Assembly (NCBI GenBank): GCA_963716005.1
Contig: OY970285.1
Span: forward strand, 2,108,001 to 2,172,000
Direction of reading: 5' to 3'
Length of the DNA stretch: 64,000 bases
From: CAVRUF01 sp963716005
GTDB lineage: Bacteria > Actinomycetota > Thermoleophilia > Gaiellales > Gaiellaceae
A program made the translations under genes and the position numbers. The notes under the pieces are model-generated. The model worked only from the letters and a program-made list of their open reading frames with translations. It did no database searches and was not told the origin of the DNA. Positions 40,650 through 48,824 of the stretch are shown one piece after another (position 1 is the first letter of the stretch; the number at the start of each line of letters is the position of its first letter).

Positions 40650-41428
40650 CAGGCCGGGTTCGGCGCCGGCTCGTCCGCGGGCAGCTTGCCCTGACGCTTC
40701 CAGCGGCGCTCGAAGAAGAGCGAAATCCAGATCGACGCCTCGAAGAGGATGAGCAGCGGGATCACCTCGAACGCGAGCGAGATCGGGTCGACCGTCGGCA
40801 GGAGCGCCGCCCCCACGACGATCAGCGCGACCGCGATCTTCCGGTTCCGCCGCAGCCGGTCGGTCGTGAGCACGCCGAGCCGGACGAGCGCCAGGATGAA
40901 GAGCGGCAACTGGAAGACGAGCGCGAACGCGAGCAGCATCAGCGTGACGAACGAGATGTAGTAGCTCGCGCGGAGTTGAGTGTCGTAGACGTTGGAGTCG
41001 TAGTTCACGAGGAAGTCGAGCGCCCTCGGCATGACGACGAAGTAGCCGAAGGCGAGCCCGGCGGCCATGAGTCCCGTCGCGATACCCACGAAGGTGGCGA
41101 CCACGCGCTGGGCGTGCAGCTCGAACGCAGGCGCGAGGAAGCTCCAGATCTGCCAGAGGATGACCGGCAGCGCGAGCAGGAAGCCGGCCGCGAGCGAGAT
41201 CTTGAACGAGGTGAAGAACGGCTCCGTGACGCCGAGCGTGACGAGCTGCGTGTTCTCCGGCAGCGGCTCCATGAGCCACTCGAGGATCTGCTCGTGGAAC
41301 GGGAACGCGATCGCCATTCCACCCAGGAGCGCGAAGACGCAGACGAACATCCGCGAGCGAAGCTCGTCGAGATGCTCCACGAGCGTGGCGCTCTCCCCGT
41401 GCTCGAGGCGACGCGGCAAACGTGCCAT
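40649..41428 (-). CDS. tatC: Sec-independent protein translocase TatC
   Basis: This 259-residue receptor of the twin-arginine pathway has six helices. It shows LVEHLDELRSRMF at the N-terminus, the cytoplasmic loop LGVTEPFFTSFKISL, LPVILWQIWSFLAPA and the conserved Glu/Pro pattern before the third helix. The C-terminus is polar. It lies directly downstream of tatA in the same direction, with a 9-nt gap. tatB is not seen; a TatA-TatC minimal system is typical of many Gram-positives. Confidence 0.94.
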   Translation of the reverse strand: MARLPRRLEHGESATLVEHLDELRSRMFVCVFALLGGMAIAFPFHEQILEWLMEPLPENTQLVTLGVTEPFFTSFKISLAAGFLLALPVILWQIWSFLAPAFELHAQRVVATFVGIATGLMAAGLAFGYFVVMPRALDFLVNYDSNVYDTQLRASYYISFVTLMLLAFALVFQLPLFILALVRLGVLTTDRLRRNRKIAVALIVVGAALLPTVDPISLAFEVIPLLILFEASIWISLFFERRWKRQGKLPADEPAPNPA

Positions 41429-41437
41429 GGGAGTGGC

Positions 41438-41707
41438 CTAGCTCGAGTTGGAGACGCGCTCGGACTCGGAGGGAGTCTCGGTGGGAGCGGGGGGCGCTGC
41501 CGGAGGAGCCGGAGCCGTGGTTCGGGCCGGAACCTCGGCGGGGGGCTCGCTCTTCGCGGCGGGTTCGTCGTCTCCGCCGGTCACGGCCTCCTTGAACTCC
41601 CGCATCCCGCGGCCGAGCGAGCGGCCCATCTCGGGCAGTCGCTTCGCCCCGAAGAGCATGAGCAGCACCGCAACGACAATGAGCCATTCCCAGCTGAAAC
41701 TCGGCAT
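41438..41707 (-). CDS. tatA: Twin-arginine translocase subunit TatA
   Basis: This 89-residue pore-forming subunit has an N-terminal helix (WEWLIVVAVLLMLFGAKRLPEMGRSLG-type; the FGxKRLPE motif is intact), an amphipathic helix (MREFKEAV) and a Pro/Ala-rich tail. The tail is longer than usual. It begins a minus-strand operon with tatC, the amidohydrolase and the TPR gene. It is divergent from sufC with a 119-bp gap. Confidence 0.92.
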   Translation of the reverse strand: MPSFSWEWLIVVAVLLMLFGAKRLPEMGRSLGRGMREFKEAVTGGDDEPAAKSEPPAEVPARTTAPAPPAAPPAPTETPSESERVSNSS

Positions 41708-41826
41708 GAACCGATGGTAGCACCGCATCTTCCGGGTGCGGTCGGGCGAAACCAAGCAGCTACACTGGGACTGTCACGAGCCTCGCGGCTCACCCTGTAT
41801 CTGGCAAGGGAAGGACTGTCACTAGC
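41708..41826. promoter_or_regulatory. Divergent promoter region tatA/sufC
   Basis: The gap between the start codons of tatA and sufC is AT-richer than its flanks. It contains TACACT (41760s) and TGTATC (41790s) as -10 candidates on the plus strand, and GGGAAGGA about 12 nt before the sufC TTG. No clear operator palindrome is visible. Confidence 0.35.
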
Positions 41827-42611
41827 TTGGCCACTCTGGAGATCAGGAATCTGCACGTCGCGCTCGAGGACGGAACCGAGATCGTCCGCGGTGTGGACCT
41901 GTCCGTTTCGTCGGGCGAGGTGCACGCGATCATGGGCCCGAACGGCTCCGGCAAGTCGACGCTCGCCTACGCGCTCATGGGCCATCCGGCGTACGAGATC
42001 ACCGAGGGCGAAGTCCTTCTCGACGGCGTCGACATCGTCGAGCTCGGCGCCGACGAGCGCGCGCAGCTCGGTCTCTTCCTGGCCTTCCAGTACCCGCACG
42101 TCGTTCCCGGCGTCACCGTCGCGAGCTTCCTGCGCGCGGCCCTGAACGCGGTGCGCAAGGCGCGGAACGGCGGCGTGGACGATCCGGTCAAGGTCGGGGA
42201 GTTCCGCAAGGAGGTCGTGGCCGCGATGGAGCGCCTGAAGATCCCGAAGGAGCTCGCGAGCCGCTACCTGAACGACGGCTTCTCGGGCGGCGAGAAGAAG
42301 CGCGTCGAGATTCTGCAGATGGCGCTGCTTTCACCCAAGATCTCCATCCTCGACGAAACCGACTCGGGGCTCGACATCGACGCGCTGCGCATCGTCGCCG
42401 GCGGCGTCAAGGATCTCGTCGGCCCGGAGATGGGCGCGCTCGTGATCACGCACTACCAGAGGATTCTCGACTACATCACGCCCGACTACGTCCACGTCTT
42501 CGTCGGCGGCAAGGATCGTCGCCGAGGGCGGTCCCGAGCTGGCCAAGCACGCTCGAGAAGGACGGCTACGAGGCGTTCATCCCCGAAGTTGCGGGAGTGG
42601 GAGGCGAATAG
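41827..42611 (+). CDS. sufC: Fe-S assembly ATPase SufC (two frameshifts near the 3' end)
   Basis: This ABC-type ATPase forms the SufBC2D scaffold. It has Walker A GPNGSGKST, signature FSGGEKKRVEI and Walker B SILDETDSGLDIDAL. These features, including ETDSGLD, are specific to SufC. Two extra bases near the end (about 42513 and 42548) break the frame in GGK-IVAEGGPELAK-TLEKDGYEAF. Corrected, the protein has about 260 residues and ends at TAG 42609-42611, whose last base begins the sufB GTG. The TTG start follows a GGAAGGA stretch. This gene leads the suf operon. Confidence 0.92.
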
Positions 42612-44029
42612 TGGCCACCACCGAGACCGAGATCGTCCAGGGGATCGGCTCCGACTACGAGGTCAAGTACGGGTTCTCCGTCCCGGAGGACTACTTCTTC
42701 AAGTCCGGCCGCGGGGTGTCGCACGAGTTGGTGGACGCGATCTCGTCCCACAAGGACGAGCCCGACTGGATGCGCGAGTTCCGCCACAAGAGCCTCGACT
42801 ACTTCTACGCGCGTCCGATGCCCACGTGGGGCGGCGACCTCTCGGGGATCGACTTCGACAACATCTACTACTACATCCGCCCGACCGAGAAGCAGGCGGA
42901 CACCTGGGAGGACCTCCCCGCCGACATCAAGGACACCTGGGACAAGCTCGGAATCCCCGAGGCCGAGAAGAAGTACCTCGCCGGCGTCGGCGCCCAGTAC
43001 GAGTCGGAGGTCGTCTACCACAAGCTCAAGGGCGAGCTCGAGGAGCAGGGCGTGCTCTTCCTCGACATGGACTCCGGCCTGCGCGAGCACGAGGACATCG
43101 TGCGCGAGTACATGGGGACGATCATCCCGCAGAACGACAACAAGTTCGCCGCGCTCAACTCGGCCGTCTGGTCGGGAGGCTCGTTCATCTACGTGCCGCC
43201 GGGCGTGAAGGTCGACCTGCCGCTCCAGGCCTACTTCCGCATCAACGCGGAGAACATGGGCCAGTTCGAGCGCACGCTGATCATCGTCGACGAGGACGCC
43301 TACGTGCACTACGTCGAGGGCTGCACCGCTCCGATCTACTCGTCCGACTCGCTGCACTCGGCGGTCGTCGAGATCGTGGTCAGGAAGGGCGGGCGCTGCC
43401 GCTACACGACGATCCAGAACTGGTCGAACAACGTCTACAACCTCGTGACCAAGCGGGCGGTCGCGCACGAGAACGCGACCATGGAGTGGGTGGACGGGAA
43501 CCTCGGGTCGAAGCTGACCATGAAGTACCCGGCCATCTGGCTCATGGGCGAGGGCGCGCACGGCGAGGTGCTCTCGATCGCGTTCGGCGGCAAGGGCCAG
43601 CACCAGGACGCCGGCGGCAAGTGCGTCCACGTCGCGCCGAACACGTCCTCCGTGATCACGTCGAAGTCGATCTCGAAGAACGGCGGCCGAGCCGGCTACC
43701 GCGGTCTCCTCGAGGTCGCGAACGGCGCGCACGGCGCCCGTTCGAAGGTCGTCTGCGACGCGCTGATCCTCGACGAGGACTCGCGCTCCGACACCTATCC
43801 GTACATCCGCATCGACGAGAACGACGTGGACATCGGCCACGAGGCCACCGTGTCGAAGATCGGCGAGGAGCAGCTCTTCTACCTCATGTCGCGCGGCCTC
43901 TCGGAGGCCGAGGCGTCGGCGATGATCGTCTCCGGCTTCATCGAGCCGATCACGAAGGAGCTGCCGCTCGAGTACGCGGTCGAGCTGAACCGGCTGATCC
44001 AGCTCCAGATGGAGGGATCGGTCGGTTGA
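42611..44029 (+). CDS. sufB: Fe-S cluster assembly scaffold SufB
   Basis: This 472-residue beta-helix scaffold assembles Fe-S clusters with SufC and SufD. It has the N-terminal DYEVKYGFSVPEDYFF and MREFRHKSLDYF, the core YVPPGVKVDLPLQAYFRIN and VHYVEGCTAP, and the C-terminal NDVDIGHEATVSKIGEEQLFYL...GFIEPI. The length is typical. The GTG start overlaps the sufC stop by one base. The 3' end overlaps a VOC gene by 4 nt (TTGA). Confidence 0.96.
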   Translation: MATTETEIVQGIGSDYEVKYGFSVPEDYFFKSGRGVSHELVDAISSHKDEPDWMREFRHKSLDYFYARPMPTWGGDLSGIDFDNIYYYIRPTEKQADTWEDLPADIKDTWDKLGIPEAEKKYLAGVGAQYESEVVYHKLKGELEEQGVLFLDMDSGLREHEDIVREYMGTIIPQNDNKFAALNSAVWSGGSFIYVPPGVKVDLPLQAYFRINAENMGQFERTLIIVDEDAYVHYVEGCTAPIYSSDSLHSAVVEIVVRKGGRCRYTTIQNWSNNVYNLVTKRAVAHENATMEWVDGNLGSKLTMKYPAIWLMGEGAHGEVLSIAFGGKGQHQDAGGKCVHVAPNTSSVITSKSISKNGGRAGYRGLLEVANGAHGARSKVVCDALILDEDSRSDTYPYIRIDENDVDIGHEATVSKIGEEQLFYLMSRGLSEAEASAMIVSGFIEPITKELPLEYAVELNRLIQLQMEGSVG

Positions 44030-44391
44030 TCGCGGTCGAACGCACGGACTTCATCTCCGTGCCGGTGGTGGACATGAGTCGGGCGGTGAAGTTCTACGTC
44101 GAGACGCTCGGCATCGAGAACTCGTCGCCGAACGAGGCCTGGCCTGAGCTCCAGCTCGGCAACGTGAGCCTCTACCTCGTCGATCCCACGCGAATCGGCA
44201 AGGAGTTCTCGCCGCACTCCGCGCACATCGCCCTGCGGGTTCCCGACGTAGCCGAGGCGCGCTCGAAGCTCGAGGCCGAGGGCGTCGAGTTCGACGGCGA
44301 GATCCTCGATACGGGCGTCTGCCACATGGCGTTCTTCACGGACACCGAGGGGAACGCGCTGATGCTCCACCGAAGGTACGCCCCGCAGTGA
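44026..44391 (+). CDS. VOC/glyoxalase-fold protein A within the suf operon
   Basis: This 121-residue single VOC module begins FISVPVVDMSRAVKFYVETLG and ends GVCHMAFFTDTEGNALMLHRRY. Potential metal residues are His in SAHIALRV and Glu near the C-terminus. It closely resembles the next gene, so they are tandem paralogues sharing LDTGVCHMAFF. The family includes glyoxalases, dioxygenases and thiol-transfer resistance proteins; the substrate is unknown. The TTG start is coupled to sufB by TTGA. Confidence 0.83.
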   Translation: MIAVERTDFISVPVVDMSRAVKFYVETLGIENSSPNEAWPELQLGNVSLYLVDPTRIGKEFSPHSAHIALRVPDVAEARSKLEAEGVEFDGEILDTGVCHMAFFTDTEGNALMLHRRYAPQ

Positions 44392-44759
44392 GCGACTCCG
44401 TCGTCAAGAAGCTCGACTTCGTCGCCGTCCCGTCGCGGGACGCCGAGCGTTCGCGCGCGTTCTATGTCGACACGCTCGGCCTGCGGCCCGATGACAAGGC
44501 GCGCTTCGAGTTCTGGGTGGGGGATACGTGCTTCGGCATCTGGGAGCCCGACAAGCTCGGCGGCACGTTCGCTCCGCAAAAGAACGCCCACCCCGCGCTC
44601 CACGTCGACGACATCGAGGCGGCACGGGCCGAGCTCGAGGCGAAGGGCGTCGAGTTCCTGGGCGACACCCTCGACACGGGCGTCTGCCACATGGCGTTCT
44701 TCTCCGACCCGGACGGCAACGACCTGATGCTCCACCACCGGTACAAGCCGCGTGACTAG
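44388..44759 (+). CDS. VOC/glyoxalase-fold protein B within the suf operon
   Basis: This 123-residue VOC module starts at GTG and overlaps its paralogue by 4 nt and sufD by 8 nt. It has LDFVAVPSRDAERSRAFYVDTLG, HPALHVDDI with a possible metal His, and DTGVCHMAFFSDPDGNDLMLHHRY. The two VOC proteins may form a heterodimer that makes one active-site pair. A role in thiol, persulfide or aldehyde handling beside the suf system is conjecture. Confidence 0.83.
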   Translation: MSDSVVKKLDFVAVPSRDAERSRAFYVDTLGLRPDDKARFEFWVGDTCFGIWEPDKLGGTFAPQKNAHPALHVDDIEAARAELEAKGVEFLGDTLDTGVCHMAFFSDPDGNDLMLHHRYKPRD

Positions 44760-45921
44760 GGCCGCCGCACTCGAGGCCTACCGGGAGCTGCCCTTCCCCG
44801 ACACGACGCAGGAGTCGTGGCGCTTCACCGACCTGAAGGACTTCGACCCCGAGTCGTTCACGGCCAACGGCGCCTCCGGGGTGGCGCGCGCCGAGACGAT
44901 GCTCGACCTGGACGTCGCCGGCTCCGCCCTCGTGAGCGAGGCCGGGATCGAGATCGAGCGCGCGCCGGAGGGAATCCGGTTCGAGGCGCTCACCGAGGAT
45001 CATCCGCGCCTGCACGAGCTGGTCGGCCTCGACGAGAAGTTCGCCGCGCACAACGCGGCCGCGTGGAAGCACGGCCTGCTCGTCCACGTCCCGAAGGGCG
45101 TCGTCCTCGAGAAGCCGCTCTACGTGCGGATCGCCAACTCGGTGGAGGGCTCGGCGCTCTTCTTCCGCCTCCTCGTCGTTGCAGAGCCCGAGTCGCGCTT
45201 CACGCTGATCGAGGAGTACGCATCCGACTCGCCCAGCCTTTCGGGCTACACGAACGCGGCGGTCGAGATCTTCGTGGAGCAGGCGGCCAAGCTCGAGTAC
45301 GTGTCCATCCAGAATCTCTCGCGGGAGACGTGGCACTTCGCGTCGCACCACGGCCGGGTCGAGCGCGACGCCGAGCTCGACTGGGTCACCGGCGGCTTCG
45401 GCTCGAAGAAGGGCAAGACTCGGATCCAGAACGACCTCGCCGGCCCGGGCGCGACCTCGCGCGTGACCGGTGCGTACTTCGCCGACGGCGGCCAGCACCT
45501 CGACTACGACACGTTCCAGGAGCACATGGCGCCGTCGACCGAGTCGGACTTCGCGTTCAAGGGAGCGTTGCGCGACCAGGCGTCGGCGGTTTGGCGCGGG
45601 ATGATCCGCGTCGAGGCCGAGGCCCAGAAGACCAACGCCTACCAGGAGAATCGCAATTTGCTCCTCTCCAACGAGGCGCACGCGGACTCGATCCCCGGCC
45701 TGGAGATCATGGCCAACGACGTCCGCTGCACCCACGGCGCCACGATCGGCCAGGTCGATCGCGAGATGCTCTTTTACCTGATGGCCAGAGGGCTTTCGCG
45801 CTCCGAGGCCGAGCGGCTCATCGTCCGCGGCTTCTTCGCGGACATCCTCGACCGAATCGAGCTCGTCCCGGTGCGGGAGGCCCTGGGCGCAGTGCTCGAG
45901 GCACGTATCCCCCAGGCCTAG
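44752..45921 (+). CDS. sufD: Fe-S cluster assembly protein SufD
   Basis: This 389-residue partner of SufB in the scaffold complex has TQESWRFTDLKDFDPESF at the N-terminus, PKGVVLEKPLYVRI and the beta-helix core with LEYVSIQNLSRETWHFASHHGRVERDAELDW. The C-terminal HGATIGQVDREMLFYLMARGLSRSEAERLIVRGFF is diagnostic of SufB/SufD. The GTG start overlaps the second VOC gene. A 99-bp gap with a new promoter region follows. Confidence 0.95.
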   Translation: MTRAAALEAYRELPFPDTTQESWRFTDLKDFDPESFTANGASGVARAETMLDLDVAGSALVSEAGIEIERAPEGIRFEALTEDHPRLHELVGLDEKFAAHNAAAWKHGLLVHVPKGVVLEKPLYVRIANSVEGSALFFRLLVVAEPESRFTLIEEYASDSPSLSGYTNAAVEIFVEQAAKLEYVSIQNLSRETWHFASHHGRVERDAELDWVTGGFGSKKGKTRIQNDLAGPGATSRVTGAYFADGGQHLDYDTFQEHMAPSTESDFAFKGALRDQASAVWRGMIRVEAEAQKTNAYQENRNLLLSNEAHADSIPGLEIMANDVRCTHGATIGQVDREMLFYLMARGLSRSEAERLIVRGFFADILDRIELVPVREALGAVLEARIPQA

Positions 45922-45993
45922 CGAGGGCTTGCTACCCTGCGTTGACCATCTAGAGCGTGCGTTCGGTTCGGCCTATGCCCTTCCTTGCCCGTT

Positions 45994-46015
45994 CGTGTTA
46001 ATTGCAAGGGAGGTG
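45994..46015 (+). promoter_or_regulatory. Shine-Dalgarno and possible hairpin upstream of cspA
   Basis: CTTGCC...GGCAAG-type pairing is possible between CCTTGC (45980s) and GCAAGG just before GGGAGGTG, the ribosome-binding site of cspA. A hairpin here could hide the site in a temperature-dependent manner, but this is speculative. Confidence 0.3.
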
Positions 46016-46020
46016 TTTTC

Positions 46021-46230
46021 ATGGCAACTGGAACCGTAAAGTGGTTTTCCAACGAGAAGGGGTATGGGTTCATTACCCCTGACGACGGTGCGAAGGATCT
46101 CTTCGTCCACCACTCCAACATCACCGGCGAGGGCTTCAAGACCCTTTCCGAGGGTGACCGCGTCGAGTACGAGGCGGGTGAGGGTCAGAAGGGTCCCGAG
46201 GCGACCGGCGTAACGGTCGTCGGCGCCTAG
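46021..46230 (+). CDS. cspA: Cold-shock protein
   Basis: This 69-residue OB-fold RNA chaperone has GTVKWFSNEKGYGFITPDDGAKDLFVHHS with the RNP1 KGYGFI and RNP2 DLFVHH motifs. A strong GGGAGGTG precedes the ATG by about 7 nt, in contrast to the leaderless genes nearby. It sits between sufD and infA in the suf region. A leader of about 60-90 nt is possible. Confidence 0.95.
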   Translation: MATGTVKWFSNEKGYGFITPDDGAKDLFVHHSNITGEGFKTLSEGDRVEYEAGEGQKGPEATGVTVVGA

Positions 46231-46278
46231 CGCCTTCGGCCCGTCGTTTCACCAGAATCGGATAGAAAGGCGGGCCAT

Positions 46279-46491
46279 ATGGAGGAAAAAATCGAGATGG
46301 AGGGCGAGGTCGTAGAGGCCCTCCGGAATCGAATGTTCCGCGTCCAGCTCGACAACGGGCATGAGACGCTCGGTTACACAGCAGGGAAGATGCGGCGCTA
46401 CAGGATCCGCATCTTCCCTGGTGACCGTGTGAAGATCGAGATCAGCCCGTACGACCTGAACCGCGGGCGCATCGTGTACCGCTACAAGTAG
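46279..46491 (+). CDS. infA: Translation initiation factor IF-1
   Basis: This 70-residue OB-fold protein binds the ribosomal A site during initiation. It has EKIEMEGEVVEALRNRMFRVQLDNGHE, GKMRRYRIRIFPGDRVKIEISPYDLNRGRI and YRYK, normal for IF-1. The usual HISGK is replaced by YTAGK. Its location between cspA and sufS, away from the ribosomal protein and map/rpmJ cluster, is unusual. It could be a second copy. Confidence 0.9.
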   Translation: MEEKIEMEGEVVEALRNRMFRVQLDNGHETLGYTAGKMRRYRIRIFPGDRVKIEISPYDLNRGRIVYRYK

Positions 46492-46507
46492 CCCTGCCTC
46501 TGCGGGA

Positions 46508-46513
46508 TACCAT
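46508..46513 (+). promoter_or_regulatory. Leaderless -10 box (TACCAT) of sufS
   Basis: TACCAT lies 7 nt before the ATG at 46521, but GGGGAG within that spacer could also act as a ribosome-binding site. Confidence 0.4.
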
Positions 46514-46520
46514 TGGGGAG

Positions 46521-47762
46521 ATGGCTGTCACTCCCCAGCAGAAGCTCGATGCGCGGGCCTTGCGTGAGGACTTTCCGATCCTCGCACGCCCGATGTACGG
46601 GCAGCCGCTCGCCTACCTCGACTCGTCCAACTCGTCGCACAAGCCGCGGCAGGTGCTGGACGCCGAGCGGGAGTTCTACGAGACCTCCTACGCGAACGTG
46701 CACCGGGCGCTCTACGAGCTCGGGGAGCTCGCGACGGCCGAGTACGAGGGCGCACGCGAGAAGGTCCGCGCGTATCTGAACGCCTCGACGACGCGCGAGA
46801 TCGTCTTCACGCGCGGCGCGACCGAGGCGATCAACCTCGTCGCCTACGCCTGGGGGCTCGACAACCTAGGGCCCGGCGACATCGTGCTCTCGACCGAGCT
46901 CGAGCACCACTCCAACTTCGTCCCGTGGCAGTACGTCGCGGGCCGCACCGGCGCCGAGTTCGCGGTCATCCCCGCCGAGGGCGGCGAGCTGCGGCTCGAC
47001 GCACTCGACGAGATTGCCGCCCGCGGGAACGTGAAGGTCCTCGCGGTCGGCTACATCAACAACTCGCTCGGCACGATCAACCCGGTCGAGAAACTTGCGG
47101 CCTGGGCGCGCGGGCAGGGCGCGATCACGGTCGTGGACGCCTGCCAGGCAGCGCCGCACCGCCGCGTCGACGTGCAGACGCTCGGCGCCGACTTCGTCGC
47201 GTTCACCGGCCACAAGATGTGTGCCCCCACCGGGATCGGCGCACTCTGGGGCCGCGCGGAGCTCTTCGAGTCGATGGCCCCGTTCGGGCTCGGCGGCGAC
47301 ATGATCCGCACCGTCTCGGTGGAGAAGACGACGTGGAACGAGCTCCCGCACAAGTTCGAGGCCGGCACGCCGCCGTTCGCGCAGGCGGTCGGGCTCGGTG
47401 CGGCGATCGACTACCTCGAGGGCGTCGGGATCGAGGCGATCGAGGCCCACGAGCACGAGCTGACCGAGTACGCGCTCGGCAAGCTCGAGGAGATTCCGGG
47501 TGTGTCGATCTATGGCGCTCCGCTCGAGCGGCGGGGCGGGATCATCTCCTTCGACGTCGAGGGCGTCCATCCGCACGACGTGGCGCAGATCCTCGGCTTC
47601 GAGGGCGTCGCCGTGCGCGCCGGCCACCACTGCACGCAGCCGCTCATGCAGCGCCTCGGCGTCGCGGCCACCACGCGCGCGAGCTTCTATCTCTACAACG
47701 TCCCCGAGGAGATCGACCGGCTCGCCGACGGGATCAACAAGGTGAGGAGCACCTTCGCGTGA
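46521..47762 (+). CDS. sufS: Cysteine desulfurase SufS
   Basis: This 413-residue PLP enzyme takes sulfur from cysteine. It shows LDSSNSSHKPRQVLDA near the N-terminus, HHSNFVPWQ, VDACQAAPHRRVDV with the PLP Asp, and GHKMCAPTGIG with the Schiff-base Lys (about residue 232). The persulfide Cys is in RAGHHCTQPLM (about residue 372). The last motif and length are typical of the SufS group. It overlaps sufU by GTGA. Confidence 0.96.
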   Translation: MAVTPQQKLDARALREDFPILARPMYGQPLAYLDSSNSSHKPRQVLDAEREFYETSYANVHRALYELGELATAEYEGAREKVRAYLNASTTREIVFTRGATEAINLVAYAWGLDNLGPGDIVLSTELEHHSNFVPWQYVAGRTGAEFAVIPAEGGELRLDALDEIAARGNVKVLAVGYINNSLGTINPVEKLAAWARGQGAITVVDACQAAPHRRVDVQTLGADFVAFTGHKMCAPTGIGALWGRAELFESMAPFGLGGDMIRTVSVEKTTWNELPHKFEAGTPPFAQAVGLGAAIDYLEGVGIEAIEAHEHELTEYALGKLEEIPGVSIYGAPLERRGGIISFDVEGVHPHDVAQILGFEGVAVRAGHHCTQPLMQRLGVAATTRASFYLYNVPEEIDRLADGINKVRSTFA

Positions 47763-48193
47763 GCGAGTTCGACGCCATGTACCGCGAGGTGATCCTCGAC
47801 CACTACAAGAACCCGCACGGGCACGGCGTAATCGAGGACGCCGACGCGTCCGCCGAGGGCGAGAACCCGCTGTGCGGCGACGAGGTCGCGATCTACGTCG
47901 AGTTCGCCGATGACGGCGAGACGATCGCCGACGTGAAGTTCCGCGGCCGCGGCTGCGCGATCAGCCAGGCGTCCACGTCGATGCTCATGGATCTGGTCAA
48001 GGGCCGGAAGGCGTCGGAGGTCGCATCGATGCCGCGCGACGAGCTGCTCGCCGAGGTCGGGATCCCGCTCTCGCCGATCCGGCTCAAGTGCGCGCTGCTC
48101 GGCCTGGGCGTTCTCCGGGTCGCGCTCCATCGCGCCAAGGGCACGCCGCTCCCCGAGGAGTGGGCGGGCCTCGACGAGCTGACGCTCCGCTAG
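47759..48193 (+). CDS. sufU: SufU zinc-dependent sulfur transfer/scaffold protein
   Basis: This 144-residue IscU-fold protein receives sulfur from SufS. It has YREVILDHYKNPHGHG, NPLCGDEVAIYV with the first Cys and Asp, GRGCAISQASTSML with the second Cys, and IRLKCALLG with the third Cys. These ligands bind zinc in SufU. The insertion between the second and third Cys is typical of SufU rather than IscU. The start overlaps sufS, and the stop shares a base with the Rieske gene. Confidence 0.95.
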   Translation: MSEFDAMYREVILDHYKNPHGHGVIEDADASAEGENPLCGDEVAIYVEFADDGETIADVKFRGRGCAISQASTSMLMDLVKGRKASEVASMPRDELLAEVGIPLSPIRLKCALLGLGVLRVALHRAKGTPLPEEWAGLDELTLR

Positions 48194-48507
48194 TGGCCGA
48201 CGTCGATGTCTGCCCGGTCGAGGAGCTTCTTCCCGGCGAGATGAAGCTGGTGCACGCCGGACAGATCTCGCTCGGCGTCTACAACATCGACGGGGAGCTC
48301 TTCGCCATCGAGGATCGCTGCTCGCATGACGACGGCGCACTCGTCGAAGGCGACTGGGAGCCCGATCGCGGCGTGGTCATCTGCCCGCGGCACGGATCGC
48401 ATTTCGACATCCGCACTGGAAAGGCACTGTCGTTGCCCGCCTACCTGCCGGTCGATACCTTCCCCGTGCGCGTCGAAGACGGGGTCGTAAAGGTGGCGAT
48501 CACATGA
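48193..48507 (+). CDS. Rieske-type ferredoxin
   Basis: This 104-residue small Rieske protein binds a [2Fe-2S] cluster. The ligands are CSHDDG (Cys and His) and CPRHGSHFD (Cys and His). It has no oxygenase domain, so it is a stand-alone electron carrier of the NirD/biphenyl-ferredoxin type. It overlaps sufU by one base and the next gene by 4 nt, indicating co-expression with the suf operon, a known actinobacterial arrangement. Confidence 0.93.
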   Translation: MADVDVCPVEELLPGEMKLVHAGQISLGVYNIDGELFAIEDRCSHDDGALVEGDWEPDRGVVICPRHGSHFDIRTGKALSLPAYLPVDTFPVRVEDGVVKVAIT

Positions 48508-48824
48508 GTGAGCGCGAAGAGCGGGTTGCGAAGAACGAGGCTGTCTTCCGCGAGGTGAACGAGCGGATCAGCGACATCACGGACCACGAGGAGCTGATCG
48601 AGTTCCTCTGTGAGTGCAGCGACATGCAGTGCATCGCGCCGGTCTCGATGACGCGGGGCGAGTACGAGCGGGTGCGCGCGGAGTCGACGTGGTTCTTCGT
48701 CGTCCCCGGGCACTCGACCGATGACATCGAGACGGTGGTCGAGGAGCACTCGCGCTTCCACATCGTCCAGAAGCGCGCCGGCATTCCGGCGGCGGTCGCG
48801 ATTGAGACGGATCCTCGCGACTGA
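48504..48824 (+). CDS. Conserved hypothetical Cys-containing small protein
   Basis: This 106-residue acidic protein contains FLCECSDMQCIAPVSMTRGEYERVRA, with a CxCxxxxC cluster, and WFFVVPGHSTDDIETVVEEHSRFHIVQKR. It resembles an actinobacterial family of unknown function in which this Cys cluster is retained. The cluster may bind zinc or Fe-S, which would suit the suf context. It is coupled to both neighbours by overlaps (ATGA and TGATG). Confidence 0.75.
   Translation: MSEREERVAKNEAVFREVNERISDITDHEELIEFLCECSDMQCIAPVSMTRGEYERVRAESTWFFVVPGHSTDDIETVVEEHSRFHIVQKRAGIPAAVAIETDPRD

Noticed and set aside
41827..44391. An apparent SufC-SufB-VOC fusion protein of 854 residues
   Set aside because: It is created by the two inserted bases near the end of sufC, which let the frame run into an alternative frame of sufB and then into the VOC gene. 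Correcting them restores three separate genes.
46231..46278. Intrinsic terminator between cspA and infA
   Set aside because: GC-rich bases follow the cspA stop, but I could not find a stable stem followed by a T tract.
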